7,717 nucleotides of DNA from an uncultured Dialister sp. Lineage in GTDB: Bacteria; Bacillota; Negativicutes; Veillonellales; Dialisteraceae. A program made the position numbers and the translations under genes. Where the stretch lies: assembly GCF_900765565.1 (NCBI RefSeq), contig NZ_CAAFRZ010000028.1:1-7717 (forward strand), read 5' to 3'. Position 1 is the first letter of the stretch, and the number at the start of each line of letters is the position of its first letter. Below are positions 1-5,629 of the stretch, one piece after another. Below the pieces are notes generated by a model that saw only the letters and a program-made list of their open reading frames with translations, was not told where the DNA came from and did not search any database.

Positions 1-81
1 CTTGGTGTTCGGCTATGACCTTCCCGCTGTCGGGCGGTCTAGGGACTTTCACCCTTAAGAGTGCGCCCATGCTGGGCGCAC
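1..81 (-). mobile_element. Group IIC intron, 5' end (truncated by window edge)
   Basis: Read on the minus strand, the intron begins at 81 with GTGCGCCC and runs off the left edge. Positions 81-61 form a perfect 8-bp hairpin (GTGCGCCC / GGGCGCAC, 5-nt loop). It is followed by the domain I signature GGGTGAAAGTCCC (54-42) and then AGCCGAACACC near the edge. These elements match, in order, the start of domain I of bacterial group IIC introns of the Oceanobacillus iheyensis type as I remember it. The 5' exon ends TTTTTCAT and is the tail of a Rho-independent terminator, which is the known target preference of group IIC introns. The ribozyme core and any maturase gene lie outside the window. The boundary at 81 is inferred from the GTGCG start. 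Confidence 0.85.
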
Positions 82-84
82 ATG

Positions 85-120
85 AAAAAGGCCTCCGCCT
101 TGCGGGGGGACGGAGGCCTT
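85..120 (-). terminator. Rho-independent terminator, intron insertion target
   Basis: GGCCTCCG (90-97) pairs perfectly with CGGAGGCC (111-118), extendable to 10 bp with flanking A/T pairs. On the minus strand the stem is followed by TTTTT (89-85). On the plus strand it is followed only by TTCCC, so it works mainly on the minus strand. It ends the RNA that starts near 354. The intron starts 3 nt after the T-run. Confidence 0.9.
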
Positions 121-354
121 CCCGGAGCCATACTGCCTGCTCCGGTCATTAAGGTGGTTGCCAGGGGAAGGAGGGGATTCATTACACTGCCGCCATCACT
201 AACGAGCTCAAATCCGGTTCTACATTTCATCTGACTATGAAAACATGAACAATTGAGTTGGTGATGTGAAAATAATCTACAAATGGGGTCTATATGCAGA
301 CGACGACAGGATTCCCCTGGCAAGGTGGTGGAGATAAGAATCTTTCTTATCTCT
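85..354 (-). ncRNA. Candidate structured RNA (about 270 nt) or attenuator leader, unidentified
   Basis: The unit has a promoter (361-388), no supportable ORF, and a strong terminator (85-120). The predicted RNA opens with a perfect 10-bp hairpin (353-344 with 340-331, 3-nt loop) right at the expected +1. A long-range stem follows: TTGCCAGGGGAA (323-312) pairs perfectly with TTCCCCTGGCAA (169-158). An inner helix of 11 pairs with wobbles joins 309-299 to 197-187. This gives a closed, roughly 180-nt extended domain with a large AU-rich interior. Then comes a 7-bp hairpin, CCGGAGC/GCTCCGG, at about 122-145, and the terminator. The closing-stem and open-interior shape resembles 6S RNA, but the 5' hairpin is unlike it and I cannot identify a family. 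It could instead be a leader for a gene beyond the intron. T-box, SAM, lysine, FMN, TPP and cobalamin signatures were looked for and not found. Confidence 0.55.
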
Positions 355-360
355 GCCCTC

Positions 361-388
361 AGTATAGCAGAACCATGGAAAGAGTCAA
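361..388 (-). promoter_or_regulatory. Sigma-70-type promoter with extended -10
   Basis: On the minus strand TTGACT (388-383) is separated by 16 bp from TATACT (366-361), which is preceded by TGC (an extended -10). The start is predicted around 354-353, at the base of the 5' hairpin of the candidate RNA. Confidence 0.75.
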
Positions 389-445
389 ATATCAAATAAG
401 AAAGTTTCTATATGTTCCTTATGACTTATATGCATGATATATAGA

Positions 446-480
446 CAAAAGCGGGAGAAATCCCCTTTCCCCCGCTTTTG
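446..480 (-). terminator. Rho-independent terminator of the 79-aa gene
   Basis: CAAAAGCGGG (446-455) pairs perfectly with CCCGCTTTTG (471-480), with a 15-nt loop. It lies 9 bp past the stop codon of the minus-strand gene 490-729. The T-run is part of the stem, so it may act in both directions and insulate the RNA unit to its left. Confidence 0.75.
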
Positions 481-489
481 CCATCCCTC

Positions 490-729
490 TCATACCCCGT
501 CGCCGGAGCCGTAATACCGGATTTCCCCGGTAATATCTTCCAGGGCCCTGCCATCAAACAGGGGCACCCGGAAAACTTCTTCCGCCTTTTCCAACCGGCA
601 CCGTTTCTTCCCATACCACAGCTCATACCCCCTATGGAGCGGATGGATGATGCACTCCTGGCCCCGATACTCGAAAAACTGGCACTCCCTGTCATTCCAA
701 AGGGCTTCCCGGATCTCTTCGCAATTCAT
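490..729 (-). CDS. Small protein of unknown function (79 aa)
   Basis: I do not recognise this protein. The chosen start, ATG at 729, is preceded by a clear Shine-Dalgarno GGGAGGTG about 6 nt upstream. An in-frame GTG at 750 would put the SD inside the gene. The protein starts MNCEEIREALW and is acidic, rich in aromatic residues and soluble, with no signal peptide or membrane segment. It has three cysteines: one near the N terminus, one in the motif ECQFFEYRGQECIIHP (which has two) and one in KKRCRLEKAEE. The GYELWYGKKRC segment suggests a small compact beta-rich fold, but that is inference. Its own -10 (772-777) and terminator (446-480) suggest a monocistronic transcript. Overlapping frames on both strands lack this combination of SD and terminator. 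Confidence 0.7.
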   Translation of the reverse strand: MNCEEIREALWNDRECQFFEYRGQECIIHPLHRGYELWYGKKRCRLEKAEEVFRVPLFDGRALEDITGEIRYYGSGDGV

Positions 730-771
730 AACTGCCACCTCCCGGCTCACTGCAATTCCTTAACTGTCTTT

Positions 772-777
772 ATTATA
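772..777 (-). promoter_or_regulatory. Possible -10 box for the 79-aa gene
   Basis: A perfect TATAAT on the minus strand lies 42 bp upstream of the ATG at 729. No good -35 is visible at 16-18 bp, so the promoter is uncertain. Confidence 0.4.
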
Positions 778-853
778 GGAATAGCAATGACAGGATATGG
801 CATTGGGAAGAGGAAAAATAGAATTGAGATGTAAGGTTTGAGAATTGAGGCTT

Positions 854-902
854 AGCGGTTTTGCCGCTGATTCCATCGGATATCTGATAGTCTGATGGCG
901 GC
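854..902 (+). repeat. Dispersed GCGG-hairpin plus GATATCTG module, copy 1
   Basis: A small hairpin, AGCGG/CCGCT (854-868), is followed by ATTCC and GATATCTGATAGTCTGA (879-895). A related arrangement occurs inverted around 5454-5500 and, more diverged, directly around 4195-4245. It lies in the 212-bp gap between the 79-aa gene and the ABC transporter gene. Beyond this module and the -10 at 772-777 I see nothing in that gap. Confidence 0.4.
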
Positions 903-941
903 AGTCTGCCTGTCAGGGGTATTGCCTTTCGGCAGCCGGTC

Positions 942-2648
942 TCACAGGATCGTTCCTTCTCTCACCCGCAGGGTCCTTGTGTGGTACTTGTCCAGGGTGG
1001 ACCGGTGGCCTACACTGACCACAGTAATGCCGGGCATGTGGACCAGGAAGCCGTACAGTCTGTTTTCCGTTTCCTCGTCCATGGCGGAGGTAGCCTCATC
1101 CAGGAAGACCCACCGGGGCTTTGTCATGAAAATACGGACGAAGGCCAGTTTCTGCTGTTCTCCCAGAGACAGGATATGGCCCCAGTCTCCGTCTTCCGAA
1201 AGGTGGCTGATCCACTGGGACAGGCCGCATTCCTTCATCCAATGCTCCAGTTCTTCCCGATTTCCTTTCGTTCCCGGATAGAGAGCCGCCTCTTCCAGGG
1301 TACCCATGGGCATGTAGGGACGCTGGGGGATGAAGAGCACCTCCTTCCGGTCAGGCAGGACAAGGGTCCCCTCCGCAAAAGGCCACAGTCCTGACAGCAC
1401 CCGGAGAAGCGTAGATTTCCCGGACCCCGAGGGCCCTTTGAGAATGACTTTTTCTCCTTCATGGATGGTACAGGAAATAGATGAGAGGAGCCGTTTCCCG
1501 TCCGGAAGGCCCACGTCCACCCGGGACAGGGTGAGTTCTTTCCCCTTTTCCCGACGGAGAAGGCTTTCTTCTTTTTCCGTTTCCTCCAGGAGTTCCTTCA
1601 TATGTTCATCGAAGGTGAGCAGTCGTTCCACGCAGGACATCCATTCCGCCAGGTCCGAATACACATCTACGAAGTAGGACATAGACTCCTGCACCTTGCC
1701 GAAGCAGTTGGCCACCTGCATGAGGCCGCCCAGGGAAATACTCCTGGACAGATATCTCGGTGCCGCCACGACGAAGGGGAAAATAATGGCAATCTGTCCA
1801 TAGGAATTGGTGAGCCAGGACAGCTGTTTCTGTTTCCGGATGATGTAGACCGTATTGGCCACCAGTTTCCGGAAACGGCCGCCTAAAATGCGCCGTTCCT
1901 CCGGGGCGCCGTGATAAAAGGCCACGCTTTCCGACGTTTCCCGGAGACGTACCATGGCATAACGGAAATCGGCTTCCAGCTTCTGCTGCACGAAATTGAG
2001 GCCCACCAGCCGGTGGCCCACTTTGTGGGTAATCCAGGTCCCGATGACGGAATAGGCCAGGGCCGTCCATACGAGGTACCCGTACACGTGGAATGTGCTG
2101 CCGCCCAAAGTAAACGTGAGGGGCTCCGACAGGGTCCAGAGAACAAAGATGAAGCAGAATATGGTGGTCACCGCCCGGAGAAGGCCGGACATAAAGGACA
2201 GGGTACGGGTGGTGAAAAGATTGATATCCTCGGAAATACGCTGGTCTGGGTTATCGGAACGGCCGCCGGAAAACATTTCCATCCGGTAAAACATCTGATG
2301 GGACGTCCACCGGGAGAGGTACTCCTCCGTCATCCACCGCCGCCACCGGAGGGCCAGGGTCTGCTGGAGGTAGTAGGCATATACGGAAAAAGCGATGTGC
2401 CCGAAGGCCAGGATCGTAAACCGCAGGAGGCCATGGTACACCGCTTCCTTGTCATAATTCTGGAGGGCACTGTAAAACTCATTGAACCAGTCATTCAGGA
2501 GGAGCGTCATATACACCGCCGCAATGGTGAGGATGATGATGCCGAAAAGATAGAGAAAGGCACTCTTCCTCTCGCCGCTCTTCCAATACTCCGAAGTGAG
2601 CCGATAAAGCCCCTTCACAGTCTCCCTGTCCCAATGTCCCGATGTCAT
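942..2648 (-). CDS. SbmA/BacA/YddA-family ABC transporter, fused permease and ATPase
   Basis: This 568-aa protein has an N-terminal membrane domain (about 1-340) fused to an ATPase domain (about 370-568). The membrane half has the family hallmarks NDWFNEFYSALQ (52-63) and NPDQRISED, and several hydrophobic segments, the first at about 31-51. The ATPase has Walker A GPSGSGKST (405-413), a Q-loop glutamine at 442, signature LSLGEQQ (493-499), Walker B FLDEA with D517/E518, and a switch histidine at 548. All catalytic residues are present. The family (COG4178, ABC_membrane_2 type) works as an inner-membrane homodimer; relatives move peptides, bleomycin-like compounds, cobalamin or long-chain acyl compounds. 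The substrate here cannot be told from sequence. The ATG at 2648 has AGGAGG 7-8 nt upstream. It stands alone with no partner gene. The length is normal for the family. Confidence 0.92.
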   Translation of the reverse strand: MTSGHWDRETVKGLYRLTSEYWKSGERKSAFLYLFGIIILTIAAVYMTLLLNDWFNEFYSALQNYDKEAVYHGLLRFTILAFGHIAFSVYAYYLQQTLALRWRRWMTEEYLSRWTSHQMFYRMEMFSGGRSDNPDQRISEDINLFTTRTLSFMSGLLRAVTTIFCFIFVLWTLSEPLTFTLGGSTFHVYGYLVWTALAYSVIGTWITHKVGHRLVGLNFVQQKLEADFRYAMVRLRETSESVAFYHGAPEERRILGGRFRKLVANTVYIIRKQKQLSWLTNSYGQIAIIFPFVVAAPRYLSRSISLGGLMQVANCFGKVQESMSYFVDVYSDLAEWMSCVERLLTFDEHMKELLEETEKEESLLRREKGKELTLSRVDVGLPDGKRLLSSISCTIHEGEKVILKGPSGSGKSTLLRVLSGLWPFAEGTLVLPDRKEVLFIPQRPYMPMGTLEEAALYPGTKGNREELEHWMKECGLSQWISHLSEDGDWGHILSLGEQQKLAFVRIFMTKPRWVFLDEATSAMDEETENRLYGFLVHMPGITVVSVGHRSTLDKYHTRTLRVREGTIL

Positions 2649-2678
2649 AGCCTTTCCTCCTGCAGTAAAGATGTATTT

Positions 2679-2684
2679 ATTATA
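2679..2684 (-). promoter_or_regulatory. -10 box of the ABC transporter gene
   Basis: TATAAT on the minus strand lies 30 bp upstream of the ATG at 2648. The region 17 bp further upstream, which should hold the -35, falls in the start of the dispersed repeat at 2696 and shows no TTGACA-like hexamer. Confidence 0.5.
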
Positions 2685-2695
2685 CTACGGTGAGA

Positions 2696-2775
2696 AAAGC
2701 GGTGCCTGCGGCTGGAAAGGAAAGTGAGTTGGTGAGTTGGTGGGTTAGTACGGCGCATCCATTATATGGCGCCGC
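2696..2775 (+). repeat. Composite intergenic repeat, copy 1 (GCGGCGC-type hairpin)
   Basis: The unit begins AAGCGGTG, continues with TGCGGCTGGAAA and two GTGAGTTG units, and ends in the hairpin CGGCGC (2751-2756) / GCGCCG (2769-2774) with loop start ATCCA. The same order, AAGCGGTG, TGCAGCGTGGAAA, G/A-rich spacer, GCGGCGCATCCA hairpin, recurs at 5286-5350. No plus-strand gene ends upstream of this copy, and it abuts the promoter of the ABC gene. Confidence 0.7.
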
Positions 2776-2792
2776 AAAGTATGTACGCCCAT

Positions 2793-2824
2793 GCCACTTC
2801 GCCGCAGGCATTCCCCTTGAGCCA
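2793..2824 (+). repeat. 32-bp dispersed repeat, copy 1 (partner at 6949-6980)
   Basis: By eye, 27 of 32 positions match 6949-6980. The shared core is AGGCATTCCCyTTGAGCCA. Both copies lie downstream of a GCGGCGC hairpin on the same strand and both are followed by a GGCCGAAGG segment (about 2850 and about 7012). This suggests that longer intergenic segments were duplicated. Confidence 0.6.
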
Positions 2825-2842
2825 CCTCAGTCACCTTTCTTC
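2811..2842 (-). repeat. GTGACTGAGGTGGCT-type intergenic repeat, copy 1
   Basis: On the minus strand, AAAGGTGACTGAGGTGGCT followed by CAAGGGGAA. Related copies are at 3081-3120 and 5573-5611, in the same orientation and preceded by a similar A-rich stretch. Confidence 0.55.
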
Positions 2843-2932
2843 AGCCCTGGCCGAAGGATACTGCCTTGTCTCTTTATCCCCAAACGCAAGAAAGAGTTCC
2901 GGGCTCCTCTAACTTTAGCAATTCTTACCGTA

Positions 2933-2971
2933 TTCGTCATTTCGACGCTTACCACCGCTCGAAATGACGAA
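2933..2971. repeat. 13-bp perfect inverted repeat (REP-like hairpin)
   Basis: TTCGTCATTTCGA (2933-2945) is the exact reverse complement of 2959-2971, with a 13-nt loop. No T-run follows on either strand, so it is not an obvious terminator. It lies in the 475-bp gene-free stretch 2649-3123, which consists almost entirely of repeats. Confidence 0.75.
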
Positions 2972-3004
2972 CAGCAGCAGCCATCTGAATGAAAGTAATA
3001 TTAA

Positions 3005-3042
3005 GAAAGGCGGCGCTTTCCAATCTGTGCGCCGCCACTTTC
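3005..3042 (-). terminator. Terminator of the LysR-type gene, hairpin repeat copy 2
   Basis: GGCGGCGC and GCGCCGCC (3009-3016 with 3029-3036) form an 8-bp perfect stem with a 12-nt loop. On the minus strand it is followed by TTTCTTAATATT. It lies 88 bp past the LysR stop codon, with the heptamer array (3043-3070) between them. It belongs to the GCGGCGC hairpin family seen at 2751, 5324 and 6673. Confidence 0.75.
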
Positions 3043-3070
3043 ATTCCTGATTCCTGATTCCTCATTCCTC
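3043..3070 (-). repeat. Heptamer array, four units
   Basis: On the minus strand it reads GAGGAAT twice and then CAGGAAT twice, directly before the hairpin at 3036-3009. The same heptamers in the same order relative to a hairpin occur at 6590-6666. Confidence 0.85.
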
Positions 3071-3080
3071 ATTTTTTCAT

Positions 3081-3120
3081 GCCGCCACCTCAACTGCCTC
3101 AGCTGTCTCAGTCACCTTTC
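3081..3120 (-). repeat. GTGACTGAG-type intergenic repeat, copy 2
   Basis: On the minus strand, AAAGGTGACTGAG is followed by imperfect reiterations (ACAGCTGAGG, CAGTTGAGG) and TGGCGGC. It begins immediately after the LysR stop codon, and the first ten bases match the copy at 2811-2842. Confidence 0.55.
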
Positions 3121-3123
3121 TAT

Positions 3124-3993
3124 CTATTTCATATACTCCATAAAATGCTCCATGCCCTTGGACAGCTTATGGTCCTTCAGGGTAAAGCAGGTGATGCCGG
3201 GGTGCAAGGAGGGCACGGAAAGGGGGCGCAGGAGGAGTCCCTCCGGTACCGGTTCCCCTTCGTTCCACATGACCACGGCATAGGCCATGCCTCCTTCGGC
3301 GAAGAGGAGGGCCGAGGCACGGGCATCCACGGAGGCCAGAATGGTGGGTTTTACTCCCGCTTCCCGGCAGAGGCGCTTCAGGATTTCTTCGGTGCTCCGG
3401 CTCACGGCCAGCGAATGGCCTTCGAGGGCGGAAAGGTTCAGTGTTTCCTGCTCCCGGAGGAAGGGATCCCCCGCCTGTCCAAGGACGGCCAGGGAAGCAG
3501 AACGCTGGGACAGGATATGGAAGAGACTGGGGTCCGGCAGCGGCGCATTGGCAATGCCGACTTCCGATATCCCCCGCCGCACTTCGTCGATAAGTGACAT
3601 GTGGTAGGACTCCCGAAGCCGGAAGGTGAGATCCGGATAAGCCTCATGGAAGGGGCGGATCACGTTTTTTATGAGCTGCGGTGACAGGGAAGGGGAGAGG
3701 GAAATACGGAGAGTCCCCTTGAGTCCTTCCGTGAGGGTTTCGATTTCGGAGCGGGTGTTGTCATCCACTTCGCAGATCTGCTTCGCCTGGCGGTAAAAAA
3801 TCCACCCCGCCTCCGTGAGTTCCAGCCGGTGCCGCCCCCTCCGGGGTTTCACCAGGGGAGCCCCGTACTCTTTTTCCATGATTTTCAGCTGCCTCGTCAG
3901 TGCCGGCTGGGCCACATGGATATCCCGGGACGCCTTATTCATGCCTCCCGCTTCTACCATGGCAATGAAGTTCCTGTAAAATTCCATATTCAT
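3124..3993 (-). CDS. LysR-type transcriptional regulator
   Basis: The 289-aa protein has the standard LTTR layout. An N-terminal winged helix-turn-helix spans about 3-63, with GMNKASRDIHVAQPALTRQL as the helix-turn-helix and LELTEAG closing the wing. A linker helix follows, then a periplasmic-binding-protein-like effector domain (about 90-289) starting GTLRISLSPSL. The start at 3993 is chosen because GAGGTG lies 6 nt upstream; a GTG at 4002 would itself be part of that SD, and the ATG at 3987 is too far away. It is divergent from the AEC permease gene at 4326. A T-N11-A palindrome lies at 4027-4047, so it probably controls that permease and itself in response to a small organic ligand. The ligand cannot be deduced. 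LTTR/AEC pairs occur in malate/malonate loci, but no such enzyme is here. Confidence 0.93.
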   Translation of the reverse strand: MNMEFYRNFIAMVEAGGMNKASRDIHVAQPALTRQLKIMEKEYGAPLVKPRRGRHRLELTEAGWIFYRQAKQICEVDDNTRSEIETLTEGLKGTLRISLSPSLSPQLIKNVIRPFHEAYPDLTFRLRESYHMSLIDEVRRGISEVGIANAPLPDPSLFHILSQRSASLAVLGQAGDPFLREQETLNLSALEGHSLAVSRSTEEILKRLCREAGVKPTILASVDARASALLFAEGGMAYAVVMWNEGEPVPEGLLLRPLSVPSLHPGITCFTLKDHKLSKGMEHFMEYMK

Positions 3994-4026
3994 GGCGCTC
4001 ACCTCTTATAGTTATCCTGTATATAA

Positions 4027-4047
4027 CTTATGCATATATAAAATAAG
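4027..4047. promoter_or_regulatory. Probable LysR-type operator (T-N11-A)
   Basis: CTTAT (4027-4031), exactly 11 bp, then ATAAG (4043-4047). With one more flanking A/T pair it becomes a 6-bp inverted repeat, 4026-4048. This is the classical LTTR recognition box. It lies 33 bp from the LysR start codon and about 280 bp from the permease start. A possible plus-strand -10, TATACT, lies near 4090. Confidence 0.65.
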
Positions 4048-4325
4048 TAAAATCAATTATCTTTATTTTTATTATAGGATAAAGGAAGATATACTGTAAA
4101 TAGCATAAGTAAGAAGCAGCCACCCCGGAATCATCTGGCAGGACTGGCCGCAGAATCAGATTTTCATTTTTGAGATTATCGTTTATCAGAGTACCCCCTG
4201 CGGCAAAGCAGCCACTCCGTTCTGAAGTTCGAAGTCCGATCGTCTGCCGTCTCCATTGGCAGTGAAGCTGCAGGGCCTCAATCCTTAATTCTCAAATCTC
4301 GATTTAATTCCCAGGGAGAATTTCT
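4048..4325. other. Noncoding regulatory region between LysR and AEC genes
   Basis: The left third is AT-rich and probably holds both promoters. The rest holds no ORF with a ribosome binding site. AAGCAGCCACYCC occurs twice (about 4113 and about 4205). A CTGCGGCAAAGCAG small hairpin near 4198 and the following TCTGA/GTCTG bases resemble the module at 854-902 and around 5454-5500. If the permease promoter is near 4090, the transcript has a leader of over 200 nt. Confidence 0.4.
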
Positions 4326-5264
4326 ATGGATGCCATATTACAGGGATTAGCCGGTATATTCGAAGTGGTCCTCATTGCGGGACTGGGATTTTACCTGTCA
4401 AAAAAAGGATGGTTCTGGGATAATGCAGGAAAAGACCTCACCCGGTTCACCATGACCGTGGCCCTGCCGCCGCTCATGGTGTATTCCCTGAAATCCAATT
4501 TCACCCATGACCAGCTCATTGCCACGGCGCCGGACCTGCTCCTGCCCTTTGCTTCCATCTTTGTGGCCTATATCGCCGGACGGATCTGGGCTTCCATTCT
4601 TCATGTATCCAAGGGGCGCCGGGGTATTTTCACCTGCACCTGCTGCATTGCCAATGCCATTTTTATCGGTCTCCCGGTGAATGTAGCCCTCTTTGGGGAG
4701 AAGAGCGTCCCCTCCGCCATGCTGTACTACATCGCCAATACCGCCATGTTCTGGGGCCTCGGGGCTTACCTCATCGTGAAGGACGCCGGAGGAGACCGGA
4801 AATTCACGCCCCTGGAAATGCTGAAGAAACTGCGGACTCCGCCGCTCATGGGATTCCTCACCGGGGTGGTGCTGGTACTTCTGGATATCCCGCTCCCCCA
4901 TTTTGTCCTCACTGCCTGCCGGTACGTAGGGAATATGGCCACTCCCATGGCCCTCATGGTCATCGGCATCCAGATGAGCCATATCCCCCTCTCCTCCATC
5001 CACTGGGACCGGGACCTCATCGGCGCCATGGCGGGCCGTTTCATCCTGTCCCCCCTCTGCCTGTACCTGCTGCTGCCCTTTATCCCCGTAAGCCCCATGT
5101 CGGCGAAGGTCTTCCTCCTGCAGGCCGGTATGCCGGCTATGACGAACATGACCATCCTCGCCACCAGCGTAGGGGCGGACTCTGACTACTCCACCACTAT
5201 CAACTGCGTTTCCCTGGCACTGGGAGTCTTCTTCATTCCCTTCTACATGTATCTCTTTGCATAG
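4326..5264 (+). CDS. AEC (auxin efflux carrier) family permease
   Basis: The 312-aa integral membrane protein has about ten hydrophobic segments in two similar halves, the usual AEC architecture and length. The first half has GLGFYLSKKGWF followed by LTRFTMTVALPPLMVYSL (about 38-55), typical of the family. The second half has the matching GNMATPMALMVIGIQMS and ends with a proline- and methionine-rich segment containing AGMPAMTNMTILA. Bacterial AEC members are secondary carriers for malate, malonate or similar organic anions, and some have no known substrate; nothing here fixes the substrate. The ATG at 4326 has AGGGAG 7 nt upstream. It is divergent from the LysR gene and ends in a terminator at 5318-5357. 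A minus-strand reading frame covers almost the same span but has no ribosome binding site and is not believed. Confidence 0.92.
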   Translation: MDAILQGLAGIFEVVLIAGLGFYLSKKGWFWDNAGKDLTRFTMTVALPPLMVYSLKSNFTHDQLIATAPDLLLPFASIFVAYIAGRIWASILHVSKGRRGIFTCTCCIANAIFIGLPVNVALFGEKSVPSAMLYYIANTAMFWGLGAYLIVKDAGGDRKFTPLEMLKKLRTPPLMGFLTGVVLVLLDIPLPHFVLTACRYVGNMATPMALMVIGIQMSHIPLSSIHWDRDLIGAMAGRFILSPLCLYLLLPFIPVSPMSAKVFLLQAGMPAMTNMTILATSVGADSDYSTTINCVSLALGVFFIPFYMYLFA

Positions 5265-5317
5265 GATAGGAAAGTTAGGAATAAGAAGCGGTGTTGCAGC
5301 GTGGAAAAATGAGAAAT

Positions 5318-5357
5318 AAATGTGCGGCGCATCCAATTGGGAGGCGCCGCCATTTTT
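5318..5357 (+). terminator. Terminator of the AEC permease gene, hairpin repeat copy 3
   Basis: GCGGCGC (5324-5330) pairs with GCGCCGC (5344-5350). The stem extends through one bulged T by AAATG (5318-5322) with CATTT (5351-5355), and T residues follow. It lies 54 bp after the stop codon. The loop begins ATCCA as in the copy at 2751, and the sequence from 5286 matches the start of that copy, so a dispersed repeat serves as the terminator. Confidence 0.8.
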
Positions 5358-5572
5358 ATATGGATTTCGCCACAGGGCTGACGGCTGTCCGCTTACAGCT
5401 TACCGATTACACAGGCTCTCCGGGATAATTCGACTTTACATGATCGGCCATGAGATATCTGACCGTCAGACGACAGATATCAGACGCAGCAGCTTCGCCG
5501 CTGAATACATCATTTGCGGCGTTATATGAATTATTCGCTGCAAATCTATTCCTCGCCCCTGACTTTCTCCTG

Positions 5573-5611
5573 TTCCCCTTCAGTCACTTCAGCCACCCCA
5601 GTCACTTTTTC
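5573..5611 (-). repeat. GTGACTGAG-type intergenic repeat, copy 3
   Basis: On the minus strand, AAAAAGTGACTGGGGTGGCT is followed by GAAGTGACTGAAGGGGAA. It shares its order and orientation with 2811-2842. Confidence 0.55.
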
Positions 5612-5629
5612 ATATAGTACCTTTTTTTA

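Noticed and set aside
85..354. T-box, SAM, lysine, FMN, TPP or cobalamin riboswitch
   Set aside because: TGGCAACC and the terminator looked suggestive, but the T-box GGGTGGNACCGCG element and the conserved cores of the others are absent.
39..395. 118-codon minus-strand open frame across the candidate RNA
   Set aside because: Its start lies upstream of the predicted promoter -10, and it runs through the terminator and into the intron 5' end. No SD is seen.
1911..2693. 260-codon plus-strand open frame antisense to the ABC transporter
   Set aside because: The minus strand carries a full set of ABC motifs and an SD-led start. The antisense product has no recognisable domain or SD, and long antisense frames are common in GC-rich genes.
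2690..2992. 100-codon plus-strand open frame between ABC and LysR genes
   Set aside because: It consists of dispersed repeats and the 13-bp hairpin; there is no SD and no recognisable protein features.
4222..4250. tRNA T-arm-like GTTCGAAGTCC
   Set aside because: No acceptor, D-arm or anticodon stem can be built around it.
4398..5336. 312-codon minus-strand open frame opposite the AEC permease
   Set aside because: It has a His/Gly-rich, low-hydrophobicity composition typical of shadow translation, and it starts inside the terminator repeat region with no SD.
5320..5529. 69-codon plus-strand open frame after the AEC gene
   Set aside because: It begins inside the terminator hairpin, has no SD and covers repeat sequence.
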